DNA of 24,123 nt from CAZABP01 sp964483245 (GTDB lineage: Bacteria; Planctomycetota; UBA1135; UBA2386), in NCBI GenBank assembly GCA_964483245.1, contig CAZABP010000063.1, positions 1-24,123 on the forward strand, read 5' to 3'. Shown here in pieces: positions 7,268 through 15,146 of the stretch. The notes under the pieces are model-generated. The model was given only the letters and a program-made list of their open reading frames with translations. It was not told the DNA's origin and did no database searches. The translations under genes were made by a program, and so were the position numbers. Position 1 is the stretch's first letter, and the number at the start of each line of letters is the position of its first letter.

Positions 7268-8476
7268 ATGCGCAGCCTGGGCGAGCTTCTGGCGGGATCG
7301 CAAGGCCGGATCCTCGCCGCCTGCTGGGTCGTCTGGGTGCTCGACTTCCACGACCTCGTGTTGTTCGCGTTCCTGAAGGACGGGATCGCGAGCGAACTGC
7401 AGCTCACGCTCGGCCAGCTCGCATGGATCGACGGCGCAACGCTCGGCGCCAGCGCGGTCGGTGGCTTCCTGTTCGGTCGGATCGCCGACCGGACCAGCCG
7501 CCGGACGGCGCTGATCGCGGGCTTCCTGTGCTGCACGCTCGGTGCCGGCGCGACCGCGTTGGCGCAGGGGTTGTGGAGTCTCGCGCTCGCGCGCGTCGCG
7601 ACTGGATTCGGCGTCGGCAGCGGCTGGGGGATCGGGCATGCGCTGGTCGCGGAGACGTTCCCGCTCGCGCAACGCAACCGCGCGGCAGGACTGCTGCAGG
7701 CGGGGGGCCCGGCCGGCATGGCGATCGCCGCGACGGTCGGTTGCCTGCTCGGGCCGGTCCTCGGCTGGCGCGGTGCGTTCGCGGTCAACGGCGCGGCGCT
7801 GCTGTTGGTGCCGTGGCTGCTGCGCGTGTTGCCGCGCACGGCGGCGGCCACGCGCGTCGCGCCGGCGTGGCGCATGCTGTTCGCGCGCGCGCACCGCCGT
7901 GCGAGCTGCGTCCTGCTCGCGCTGCTGGCGTTGCAGATGACCGGCTTCTGGAGCGTCTACGCCTGGCTGCCGGCGTTGCTGCTGCGCGAAGCGCAGGCGA
8001 CGCTGCTGTTCGTCTGGCTGTTCCAGGTCAGCGCGAACTGCGTGCACGTGCTCGCCGATCTCACGTTCGGTTGGCTGGCAGACCGGGTGGGGCGGCGGCG
8101 GTTGTTCGCGTTGACGAACGTGTTGTTCGCGGTCGGTCTCGCGCTGGTCGCGCTGTTCCACGCGCAGCTGCTGGCGCGGCCGTTGCTGTTTGCGGCGGCG
8201 ATCGTGTTGGTCGGGGCCGGCGCCGGCACCTGGTCTGCGTTCGGCCCGTGGTTCGCGGCGGAATACCCGCCGCAGCTGCGCGCGACCGCAGCTTCGGGGT
8301 TCTACAACCTCGCGCGCGGCGTGCAGTTGTTCACGCAACCGATGCTCGGCGCGCTGTTCGCGGCGGCCGGGACCCTGGCGGTCGGGCTGTGGGTCGGCGT
8401 CGGGTGTGCAGTTGGTGCCGCCGTCACCGTTGGCGGTCTGGCGCCGCCGCGCGACGCCCCGCGCGACACGGGTTGA
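7268..8476 (+). CDS. Major facilitator superfamily transporter
   Basis: A 402-residue integral membrane protein of about 12 hydrophobic segments, the usual MFS length. Motif A appears twice at the expected loops of the two halves: FGRIADRTSRRTAL (about residues 75-88) and FGWLADRVGRRRLF (about 267-280). The first half also has the conserved ARVATGFGVGSGWG segment and the GPVLGWRGAFAVNG motif. Asp and His at the first helix (LDFHDLVLFAF) look like the aromatic-acid/metabolite-proton symporter branch, but the substrate cannot be inferred. The ATG at 7268 was chosen because it directly precedes the first amphipathic helix (MRSLGELLAGSQGRIL); the upstream frame is antisense to the divergent lipoprotein gene. 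No clear Shine-Dalgarno is seen. Confidence 0.92.
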   Translation: MRSLGELLAGSQGRILAACWVVWVLDFHDLVLFAFLKDGIASELQLTLGQLAWIDGATLGASAVGGFLFGRIADRTSRRTALIAGFLCCTLGAGATALAQGLWSLALARVATGFGVGSGWGIGHALVAETFPLAQRNRAAGLLQAGGPAGMAIAATVGCLLGPVLGWRGAFAVNGAALLLVPWLLRVLPRTAAATRVAPAWRMLFARAHRRASCVLLALLALQMTGFWSVYAWLPALLLREAQATLLFVWLFQVSANCVHVLADLTFGWLADRVGRRRLFALTNVLFAVGLALVALFHAQLLARPLLFAAAIVLVGAGAGTWSAFGPWFAAEYPPQLRATAASGFYNLARGVQLFTQPMLGALFAAAGTLAVGLWVGVGCAVGAAVTVGGLAPPRDAPRDTG

Positions 8477-8538
8477 CCGCATGGAATCCGGCTCCAGACT
8501 GCCAGCCGCACCAGCGCGGTCGGCGCGTCGCGGCACCC

Positions 8539-10530
8539 ATGTTCCCAGGATCCGAATCCACGTCGCCCGGTCGTCGTCGCCAGGTCGGCTGGGATGCCGA
8601 TGCTGCGACGCTGCGGCCGCTCCCGGCCGAGCCGGGCGTGGCGCCGCAACCGGAACGTGCCTGGCAGGCGCCGCTGCTGCTGGCGGGTGGTTACGCGCTG
8701 CTGCTGTTCCTGGCCGGGTTCGCGCTGCACCCGATCCTGGGTTGGACCGCGGAACTGGACAACTACGTCGGGCAGGCGCGCTGGCTGAGTGCTGGGATCT
8801 GGCCGCGGGATCCGTGCCATCCGCTCGGGTACCCGACCGTGGTCGCGCTGACCGAGCCGCTGTTCGGCAGCTTCTTCGTCGCGGGGCGGTTCGTGTCGGC
8901 GATCGCCGCGGGACTGCTCGTGTGGGGGACGCACGCGCTCGTGCGGCCGGCGTTCGGTGGTGCGGCTGCGACCGGCGCCGCGCTGCTGGTCGCGCTGCAC
9001 CCGTTGGTGTTGGTGACCGGGATGCTCGCGAACAGCGACATGATGGCGGCCGGCGTCGCCGCGCTCGTGTTGGTGCTGGCCGCGCGTGCCTGGCGAGCGC
9101 CGGCTGGTGCGGGGTGGTTCGTACTCGGGCTCGCGTTCGCGCTCGCGTACTGGACGCGGTATCCGTCCATGGCACTGCTGGTCGCGATCGTACCGGCCCT
9201 GCTGCTCGGGGCGCGGCCGTCTTGGCGCGACCGCATGCGGCGGCTGGCATGGTTCGCCGGCGGAACCGCGCTCGGCCTCGTGCCGCACTGTGCGATGAGC
9301 CATGCGCAGTTCGGCTCGCTGTTCCACGACGAGAGCTGGCGCAACCTCGCGGCGGCGCACGCTGGTGCCCCGGCCGGGTGGATCGACTTCAACTACCTGT
9401 ATGCGGCGCCGTTCGACTCGTGGTGGTCGGTCGTGCGGCAGGATCCGCTCGGGATGCTCGCGCAGGGGGCGGATCGGTTCGGTGCGCTGGTGACGCGGGA
9501 TCTGCCGGTGTACCTCGCGTCCGGCGGGCAGGGGGAGTCGCCGGGGCTGTACGCGTGGGTGCTGTACGCGCTGATCCCGCTCGGGTGGGGGATCGCGATC
9601 GCGCGCCGGCGGCCGGGCCTGCTGCTCGGCGGATTGTTCGCGATCTGTTACCTCGCGGCGGCGGCGTGGACCTTCGTCGTCTGGGATCGGATCGCGCTGC
9701 TGGTGTTCGCGCCGCTGCTCGGGGCGGTGGGCGGCTCGCTCTGGTTGGTGGGTGCCTGGCTGCGCCGCTGGCCGGATGGCGTGCGGCCGGTGCAGGTCGT
9801 GCTGCTGGGGCTGTTGCTCGTGCCGCTGCTGCTGCGGCTCCCGGAGCGGATCGAGTGGCTGCGCAGCCGCGAACCGCAGGCGGAGTTGGGCGCGATCCAG
9901 CAGCTCGTGCGCGAGCACGGCAGCGACGTGCGCATCGCGACCTCGATGGTCGCGCTCGCCGAGCATGCCGGCGTCGAGCTGTCGCACGTGCCGACCGTGC
10001 ACGGGTGGGACTTCGATGCGCGGCGCTACGTGCTGGATCTCGCCGCCGCGGTCGAGCGGGAGCGGATCGGGTTCATCGTGCTCGGCCGCGTCACGTTCGG
10101 GAGCAGCGAGCGGCTGGCGGCGCTGGCGCAGGTGGACGTTCCACCGGGGTTCGTGCGGATCCGGGAAGAGCCGGATCTGCTCGTCTGGCGGGTCGAACAG
10201 CCGTTCATGCTCGGCGACTGGCAGCCAGCCGGTCTCAGTGATTGGCAGCCGGTCGTATCGATCTCACCGAACCCGTGCGCCGGTGGCGAGGTCACGTTCG
10301 CGGTCGATCTCGCGGATGCGCCGGATGGAGTGCGCGAAGTCGGTTTGATCGCGCAGGACCCGCACGGCACGTGGCAGTACTTCGAAGTGCTGCAGCGTGA
10401 CGGCTCCCGCGCGGTGCTGAAGATCCACGCGGACGGGATCCAGCGGGGGACCTGGCAGATCCGCGCGCACGTCGTGTTGCCGGCGGCGCGGTTGACGGGG
10501 CCGGTCGTGGCCTTCCAGCGGAACGGGTGA
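8539..10530 (+). CDS. GT-C-like polytopic glycosyltransferase with C-terminal beta domain (copy 1)
   Basis: A 663-residue protein if the ATG at 8539 is used. An in-frame GTG at 8638 gives a 630-residue form that aligns better in length with the tandem paralogue. Around ten membrane segments occupy residues 44-410. The first non-cytoplasmic loop has ELDNYVGQAR, the place where GT-C enzymes (ArnT/PMT type) carry acidic catalytic residues. Conserved with the next gene are HPILG, HPLGYP, SDMMAAG, AYWTRYP, FHDESWRNLA and PFDSWWSV. A soluble part follows (EWLRSREPQAELGAIQQL onward). The last ~85 residues, from PNPCAGGEVTF, look like a beta-sandwich. The likely role is transfer of a sugar from a lipid carrier to an outer-surface acceptor (inference; no exact family recognised). 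The 62-base gap after the MFS gene holds no clear promoter. Confidence 0.78.
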   Translation: MFPGSESTSPGRRRQVGWDADAATLRPLPAEPGVAPQPERAWQAPLLLAGGYALLLFLAGFALHPILGWTAELDNYVGQARWLSAGIWPRDPCHPLGYPTVVALTEPLFGSFFVAGRFVSAIAAGLLVWGTHALVRPAFGGAAATGAALLVALHPLVLVTGMLANSDMMAAGVAALVLVLAARAWRAPAGAGWFVLGLAFALAYWTRYPSMALLVAIVPALLLGARPSWRDRMRRLAWFAGGTALGLVPHCAMSHAQFGSLFHDESWRNLAAAHAGAPAGWIDFNYLYAAPFDSWWSVVRQDPLGMLAQGADRFGALVTRDLPVYLASGGQGESPGLYAWVLYALIPLGWGIAIARRRPGLLLGGLFAICYLAAAAWTFVVWDRIALLVFAPLLGAVGGSLWLVGAWLRRWPDGVRPVQVVLLGLLLVPLLLRLPERIEWLRSREPQAELGAIQQLVREHGSDVRIATSMVALAEHAGVELSHVPTVHGWDFDARRYVLDLAAAVERERIGFIVLGRVTFGSSERLAALAQVDVPPGFVRIREEPDLLVWRVEQPFMLGDWQPAGLSDWQPVVSISPNPCAGGEVTFAVDLADAPDGVREVGLIAQDPHGTWQYFEVLQRDGSRAVLKIHADGIQRGTWQIRAHVVLPAARLTGPVVAFQRNG

Positions 10531-10552
10531 GATCCTGTTCCTCCCATCTGGT

Positions 10553-12379
10553 GTGAAGCAGATCAGCCGATTCGCGAGGCCGTCCGTACTCGCGGCGCTG
10601 TATGCACTCGCGCTGTTCATCGCGGGCCTGTACTTCCATCCCATCCTGGGGATGTACTGCGAGTTCGACGACTATGTCGGTCAGGCACGGGGACTCACAG
10701 CTGGGCGCCTCCCGTACGACGTGTTCCATCCGCTCGGTTACCCGGCGCTCAGTGCCCCGTTCGGCTTGCTGTTCGGCGACTTCTTCCTGGGGGCGCGCCT
10801 CGTGTCCGCGGTCGCGGGGGGACTGCTCGTGTGGTCGACCTATCACTTCGTGCGGATCTCGTGGTCGGTGCCTGCCGCGCGACTCGCGGCATTGTGGATC
10901 GCGGTACATCCACAGGTGATCGTCGACGCGCTGCAGGCCACGAGCGACATGATGGCGGCCGGCACGGCGATGCTGGTGCTGTTCCTGACCGGGCTCGCGT
11001 TGCAGAACCGCACGCGGTTGGTCCAGTTCACGCTCGGGCTCTCCTTCGGCCTCGCCTACTGGACCCGCTATCCGGCGGTGGCGCTGCTGATCGCGATCGT
11101 GCCCGCCTTGGCCTACGCTCCCGGCGTGGGCTGGCGCGGCCGGCTCGCGCGGTTCCTCGTGTTCGGCGGCGGCGCCGCGCTCGCACTGCTGCCACATTGT
11201 TTGTTGACGATTGCGCAGTGGGGCAAGCCGTTCCACGACGAGAACTGGCGCAATCTCGCGATGTCCAACTTCGGCAGCACGGACGGGAGCGCCAACTTCC
11301 ACTACCTGTCGACGATGCCGTTCGACTCGTGGTGGTCCGTCTTGCAGCACGATCCGCAGGCGATTGCGAGCCGTTCGCTGCAACAGATGTCCCGGCTGTT
11401 CCAGTCGGATCTGCCGCGGTATCTCACCGGTGCGTCCGCGGCGGGTTGGGTCGAATGGGCGCTGTATCTGTGCATCCCGCTCGGTTGCGTCGTCGTCGTA
11501 CTCGCGAGGCGGCCGGTGTTGTTGCTCGGCCTCGCGTTCGCATTGGCCTACATGTTGGCGATCAGCGCCACGTTCTACCTCGCGGAGCGGATCATGTTGT
11601 TGTGCCTGGCGCCCTGCATAGGTGCCGCCAGCTCGGTGTCGTGGGTCGCCGGTACGTCCCTGCGCCGCGTTCCCCGGCTGCGGCGCAGCCTCGAGCTTGC
11701 CATCACGCTGGCGATCGTCTGCTACGTCGGTGCCCACGTGCCGGGCCGGCTCGCCTGGCTTCGGTCCGTCGAGCCACACGCTGAATTGGCCTGCATCCGG
11801 CGACTCGTACGGACTCACGGATCCGACGTCGCGATCGGTGGCGTCATGGGAATCCTCACGCACCACGTGCAATACCGGCACCAGCACATCAGCAGGTACT
11901 ACGGTGTCACGTTCCCCGCCCCGGATTTCGTCGCGCAGATGACAAGCGAGCTCGAGGGGTCCGGTACTGATTTCATCGTGCTCGGGACGGCCACGATGGA
12001 AGGAGCGGACCGGATCGCGGCGTTGCAGCAAGTGACGCTGCCGCCGTGGTTCGCCCGTGAACATCAGGATGAGCAGGTGCTCGTGTGGCGCGTCCTGTTC
12101 CCGACGGTCGAAGTGCACCCGAATCCATATTTCAGTGGCATGCTCCGCGTCGACGTCGGCGTTCCGTTCGGCCACGAGAGCGTACGGCGCATCGACCTCG
12201 TGGCGACGGACCCCGGGGGCACCGCGCACGTGCTCGAGGCGCTGCCGCGGTCGGACCGAGGTGCTGTGCTGGAGGTGCCTTCGGTGCCGCTCACGCCTGG
12301 CGACTGGGTGCTGCGGGCGCGCGTGCAGACGCCCGCCGGAACGATCCACAGCCCCGCGGTCACCCTGTCTGCTCGTTGA
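10553..12379 (+). CDS. GT-C-like polytopic glycosyltransferase with C-terminal beta domain (copy 2)
   Basis: A 608-residue paralogue of the preceding gene, 22 bases downstream and probably co-transcribed. The GTG start is not preceded by a clear ribosome site. Shared blocks in the same order are HPILG, EFDDYVGQAR (Asp39/Asp40), HPLGYP, SDMMAAG, GLAYWTRYP, LLPHC, FHDENWRNLA, PFDSWWSV, AWLRSVEPHAELACIRRL and THGSDV. The C-terminal beta-rich part is also kept (HPNPYFSGMLRVDVG to the end). Conservation of the acidic loop and of WTRYP and WRNLA in both copies supports an active enzyme family. The loop between membrane segments and the C-terminal domain differ most, as expected if donor or acceptor has diverged. 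The stop is 18 bases before the convergent fdhD stop. Confidence 0.8.
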   Translation: MKQISRFARPSVLAALYALALFIAGLYFHPILGMYCEFDDYVGQARGLTAGRLPYDVFHPLGYPALSAPFGLLFGDFFLGARLVSAVAGGLLVWSTYHFVRISWSVPAARLAALWIAVHPQVIVDALQATSDMMAAGTAMLVLFLTGLALQNRTRLVQFTLGLSFGLAYWTRYPAVALLIAIVPALAYAPGVGWRGRLARFLVFGGGAALALLPHCLLTIAQWGKPFHDENWRNLAMSNFGSTDGSANFHYLSTMPFDSWWSVLQHDPQAIASRSLQQMSRLFQSDLPRYLTGASAAGWVEWALYLCIPLGCVVVVLARRPVLLLGLAFALAYMLAISATFYLAERIMLLCLAPCIGAASSVSWVAGTSLRRVPRLRRSLELAITLAIVCYVGAHVPGRLAWLRSVEPHAELACIRRLVRTHGSDVAIGGVMGILTHHVQYRHQHISRYYGVTFPAPDFVAQMTSELEGSGTDFIVLGTATMEGADRIAALQQVTLPPWFAREHQDEQVLVWRVLFPTVEVHPNPYFSGMLRVDVGVPFGHESVRRIDLVATDPGGTAHVLEALPRSDRGAVLEVPSVPLTPGDWVLRARVQTPAGTIHSPAVTLSAR

Positions 12380-12397
12380 GGCCCCCCGCGTTCCCGC

Positions 12398-13207
12398 TCA
12401 CCCCAACCCCCCCGCCACCCTCCCGCTGTCGCAATACACCTGCGCGCGGCCCGGCCGCACGAACCCGATCAGCGTCGCGCCGGCCTGTGTGCACAGGTCA
12501 TGGCTCGGCGCCGACGGCGCCGACACCGACAGGATCACCGGGATCCGCACGCGCAGGCACTTCAACACCAGATCGAACCCCGCGCGCCCCGACAGCATTG
12601 CGATCGCCTGCGCGAGCTCGTGACCGCCGCGCGCGGCGGCGCCGACCGCCTTGTCGAGGGCGTTGTGCCGGCCGACGTCCTCGCCGTGCCCGATGACCTC
12701 GCCGCGCGCGGTGAAGAGCGCCGCCGCATGGCACGCGCCGGTCGCGTCGAACAGCCGCTGCCGCCGCGTGAACTCGATCCGGCAGTGATCCACGAGCGCG
12801 CGGTCGATGCGCGGCACGCCCGGCAGCAGCGCCGGCAGCTCGTCGAGCAGCGCTTCGACGCTGCCGAGTCCGCACAGCCCGCACGACGAGCGGATCTCGT
12901 GCGTGCGCGTGAGCCGCCCGCGCGCCTGCGCGTGCGCCCCCTCGGCGAGCGTCAACACCAGCGTGTCCGGCTCGCCGCGCTCCGGCACGGCCGGCACCGC
13001 CCGCAGATCGCACAGCTCCCCCGGCTCGCGCAGCACGCCCTCCCCGAGCAGGAAGCCGAGCGCGAGATCCGGATCCGCGCCCGGCGTGCGCATCGTCAGC
13101 AGGTCCTGATCGCCGATCCGCAGCAGCAGCGGTTCCTCCCGGACGAGCCGGTCGTGCCTGCCGTCGGCGAGCACGCGCTCGACGAAGCCGGACCCGTCGT
13201 CGTTCAT
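12398..13207 (-). CDS. fdhD: Formate dehydrogenase accessory sulfurtransferase
   Basis: A 269-residue cytoplasmic protein that passes sulfur from an IscS-type desulfurase to the molybdenum/tungsten cofactor of formate dehydrogenases. The persulfide Cys pair is SSCGLCG (Cys109, Cys112; E. coli Cys121 and Cys124). Other family blocks are REEPLLLRI, GFLLGEGV, CHAAALFTARGEVI, HGEDVGRHNALDKAVGAA, LSGRAGFDLVLK, ILSVSAPSAPSHDLC and GATLIGFVR. The ATG overlaps the stop of the upstream methyltransferase-like gene (ATGA, 13204-13207), so the pair is coupled. No formate dehydrogenase or other molybdoenzyme is present in this window, so its client must lie elsewhere. Confidence 0.96.
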   Translation of the reverse strand: MNDDGSGFVERVLADGRHDRLVREEPLLLRIGDQDLLTMRTPGADPDLALGFLLGEGVLREPGELCDLRAVPAVPERGEPDTLVLTLAEGAHAQARGRLTRTHEIRSSCGLCGLGSVEALLDELPALLPGVPRIDRALVDHCRIEFTRRQRLFDATGACHAAALFTARGEVIGHGEDVGRHNALDKAVGAAARGGHELAQAIAMLSGRAGFDLVLKCLRVRIPVILSVSAPSAPSHDLCTQAGATLIGFVRPGRAQVYCDSGRVAGGLG

Positions 13208-13800
13208 GCGCGCGCCAGCAGCAGGTCCGCAGCCGGCGCGCCGGGCACGCTGGCGACCACACTGCGGTAGTGGAACCACGGCTGCAGCAGCGCATCGAGC
13301 TGCACCAGGCTCGGGCCATGCCGCCCGTCCTCGGTCGCGATCGCGATCAGCCGCCCGCGGCGGCCGAGCACCCGCGCGGTCAGCTCGAGCAGGCGCTCGA
13401 GCTCCGGCTCCGGGTCGAAGCAGACGCCCGGCTGCAGCAGCACCGCGCGCGGCTCCGGCAGGTCGTGGTGATCCAGGATCCGGAACATGTCCTGGCACAG
13501 CCCGACGTGGATCGTCAGATCCGGATGCCGCAGCCGCAGCACGCGCGCGCGCGCCGGATCCGGCTCGATCCCCAGGTAGCGCACGGTGCCACGCTTGCGC
13601 AGCCACAGTGCCGTCTCGGCCAGCGTGCCGCCGAGCGAGGGCGCGTATTCGAGCAGCAGCTCGCCGGCGCTGAGGTCGAGCCGCGCGTGGATCGCCTGCG
13701 CGAGCGCACGCGATGGCGGCCAGACCGGGAACGCCGGCTCGCCGCGCCCGCGAACCGGCGCGCTGGCTTGCAGCTCGGGATCCACTCGGGGGCGCCGCAT
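13204..13800 (-). CDS. Small SAM-methyltransferase-like protein
   Basis: A 198-residue soluble protein starting at ATG 13800. LLLEYAPSLGGTLAETALWL followed by VRYLGIEPDPARARVLRLRHPDL has the spacing of SAM-binding motif I and the acidic end of strand 2 (IEPD) in Rossmann methyltransferases. AVLLQPGVCFDPEPELERLLELTARVLGRRGRLIAIA then fits motifs post II to III. The glycine-rich loop is YAPSLGG instead of the classic GxGxG, so SAM binding is likely but not certain. It is translationally coupled to fdhD, and a link to cofactor or formate metabolism is possible but unproven. A promoter-like TAGGAT sits 10 bases upstream of its ATG. Confidence 0.65.
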   Translation of the reverse strand: MRRPRVDPELQASAPVRGRGEPAFPVWPPSRALAQAIHARLDLSAGELLLEYAPSLGGTLAETALWLRKRGTVRYLGIEPDPARARVLRLRHPDLTIHVGLCQDMFRILDHHDLPEPRAVLLQPGVCFDPEPELERLLELTARVLGRRGRLIAIATEDGRHGPSLVQLDALLQPWFHYRSVVASVPGAPAADLLLARA

Positions 13801-13807
13801 CGGGCGC

Positions 13808-13820
13808 GGAATCCTAGCCC
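13808..13820 (-). promoter_or_regulatory. CTAG-containing promoter-like box before the methyltransferase-fdhD pair
   Basis: Minus-strand GGGCTAGGATTCC, identical over 13 bases to the box before fbp (20072-20084). It contains TAGGAT, which fits the TAnnnT -10 pattern. Ten bases separate TAGGAT from the ATG at 13800, which would make the mRNA almost leaderless. No -35 element is apparent. Confidence 0.5.
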
Positions 13821-13877
13821 ACGCGGCACCTGCACGCTTCCTCGCGCGCCCCGGCCGCGGTTCGATGCACGTCCCGG

Positions 13878-15146
13878 ATGCTCCGCCTCGTCTCGCTGCT
13901 GGGACTGTTCGCGCTGCTCGGCCTCTGCGTGCTGCTGTCGCGTCACCGCCGCGCCATCTCGCTACGCACGTTGCTCGGCGCCCTTGCACTGCAAGCGCTG
14001 CTGGCGGTCACGTTCCTGTACTGGCCTGCCGGCAATGCGGCGCTGCGCGCGGCCGGCGAGGGGGTCGCGGCGTTCCTGCAGCTGTCGCGCGAGGGCGGGA
14101 TCTTCGTGTTCGGCGCGTTGGCCGACCCGCAGGTCGTCACGACGACATTCGGGCCGTTCGATCCGAAGTACGCATTCCTGTTCGCGTCGATGGTGCTGCC
14201 GACGCTGATCTTCTTCGCGTCGTTCATGGCGGTGCTATACCACCTCGGCGTGATGCAGTGGATCGTGCGCGGCCTCGCGTTCGTGACGCGGCGCGCACTC
14301 GGCACGTCCGGGCCGGAGACGCTGTCGGCCTGCGGCAACATCTTCGTGGGTCAGACCGAAGCTCCGCTGCTGGTGCGTCCGTTCCTGGCGCGGATGACGC
14401 AGAGCGAGCTGCACGCGGTCATGACCGGCGGCTTCGCGACGATCGCCGGTGGCGTGTTCGCGCTGTACGTCGCGTTCGGGATCTCGCCGGGTCACCTGAT
14501 CGTCGCCAGCGTCATGGGGGCGCCAGCCGGGCTGATGGTCAGCAAGCTGCTGTGGCCGGAGACCGAGACCAGCGCCGGCATCGCTGACACCGGGCCGCGC
14601 GACGAGCACGCCGCCGGCAACGTCGTCGAAGCGGCCGCGAACGGCGCGCTCGACGGCCTGCGCCTGGCGCTGAACGTCGCCGCGATGCTGATCGCGTTCC
14701 TCGGCCTCGTCGCCGTGCTCGACGCCGCACTCGGACCGCTTGGTGGTTGGATCGGATTCGATCCGACCGCGGACGCGACGCGGCTGTCGGTCGGACGCCT
14801 GCTCGGTTGGCTGTTCTTCCCGGTCGCCGCGGTCATGGGCGTCCCTTCACACGAGATCCACCTGCTCGCCGAGTTGATCGGAACCAAACTGGCGTTGACC
14901 GAGCTCGTCGCCTACCAGAAGCTCGGCGCCATGCAGGCGATCTCCGCGCGCACGCAGTTGATCGCGTCGTTCGCGCTGTGCGGCTTCGCCAACTTCGGCT
15001 CACTGGCGATCCAGATCGGCGGGCTCGGTGCGATGGCACCGGAGCGGCGCACCGACATCGCCCGGCTCGCGCTGCGCGCGATGTTCGCCGGCGCCGTCGC
15101 AACCTGCATCACGGCCTGCATCGCCGGGATCGTCAGCGATGTCTGA
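13878..15146 (+). CDS. Concentrative nucleoside transporter (CNT/NupC family)
   Basis: A 422-residue inner-membrane symporter importing nucleosides with H+ or Na+. The core signatures are present: ETLSACGNIFVGQTEAPLLVRP split over about residues 149-170 (the GQTEAPL nucleoside-binding loop), MTGGFATIAGGVFALY, the EAAANGALDGLRLALNVAAML segment and LCGFANFGSLAIQIGGLG. MGVPSHEIHLLAELIGTKL is the conserved helix before the last repeat. It starts at ATG 13878, 77 bases from the divergent methyltransferase gene. Its end overlaps the PNP start by 8 bases, tying import to phosphorolysis. CNT members cannot be sorted into purine- or pyrimidine-preferring from this alone; the PNP partner favours purines. 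Confidence 0.96.
   Translation: MLRLVSLLGLFALLGLCVLLSRHRRAISLRTLLGALALQALLAVTFLYWPAGNAALRAAGEGVAAFLQLSREGGIFVFGALADPQVVTTTFGPFDPKYAFLFASMVLPTLIFFASFMAVLYHLGVMQWIVRGLAFVTRRALGTSGPETLSACGNIFVGQTEAPLLVRPFLARMTQSELHAVMTGGFATIAGGVFALYVAFGISPGHLIVASVMGAPAGLMVSKLLWPETETSAGIADTGPRDEHAAGNVVEAAANGALDGLRLALNVAAMLIAFLGLVAVLDAALGPLGGWIGFDPTADATRLSVGRLLGWLFFPVAAVMGVPSHEIHLLAELIGTKLALTELVAYQKLGAMQAISARTQLIASFALCGFANFGSLAIQIGGLGAMAPERRTDIARLALRAMFAGAVATCITACIAGIVSDV

Noticed and set aside
8492..8505. GGCTCCAGACTGCC resembling part of the repeat (AGTCTGG on the other strand)
   Set aside because: Seven shared bases only, with no extension into the 18-mer or the CTAG unit.
6946..8538. Upstream extension of the first GT-C frame through the MFS gene
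   Set aside because: It overlaps two well-supported genes in other frames, and the extension is Arg-rich nonsense. Homology begins after 8638.
10292..12349. 685-codon minus-strand open frame over the second GT-C gene
   Set aside because: Same shadow composition; the plus strand aligns block by block with its tandem paralogue.
12398..12424. CCCCAACCCCCCC...CCCTCCCG similar to the flank of the repeat cluster
   Set aside because: Only a C-rich resemblance inside the 3' end of fdhD; the GGGGTCAGA core is absent.
13801..13877. Promoter for the nucleoside transporter in the divergent spacer
   Set aside because: No convincing -35/-10 on the plus strand; only the minus-strand CTAG box could be supported.
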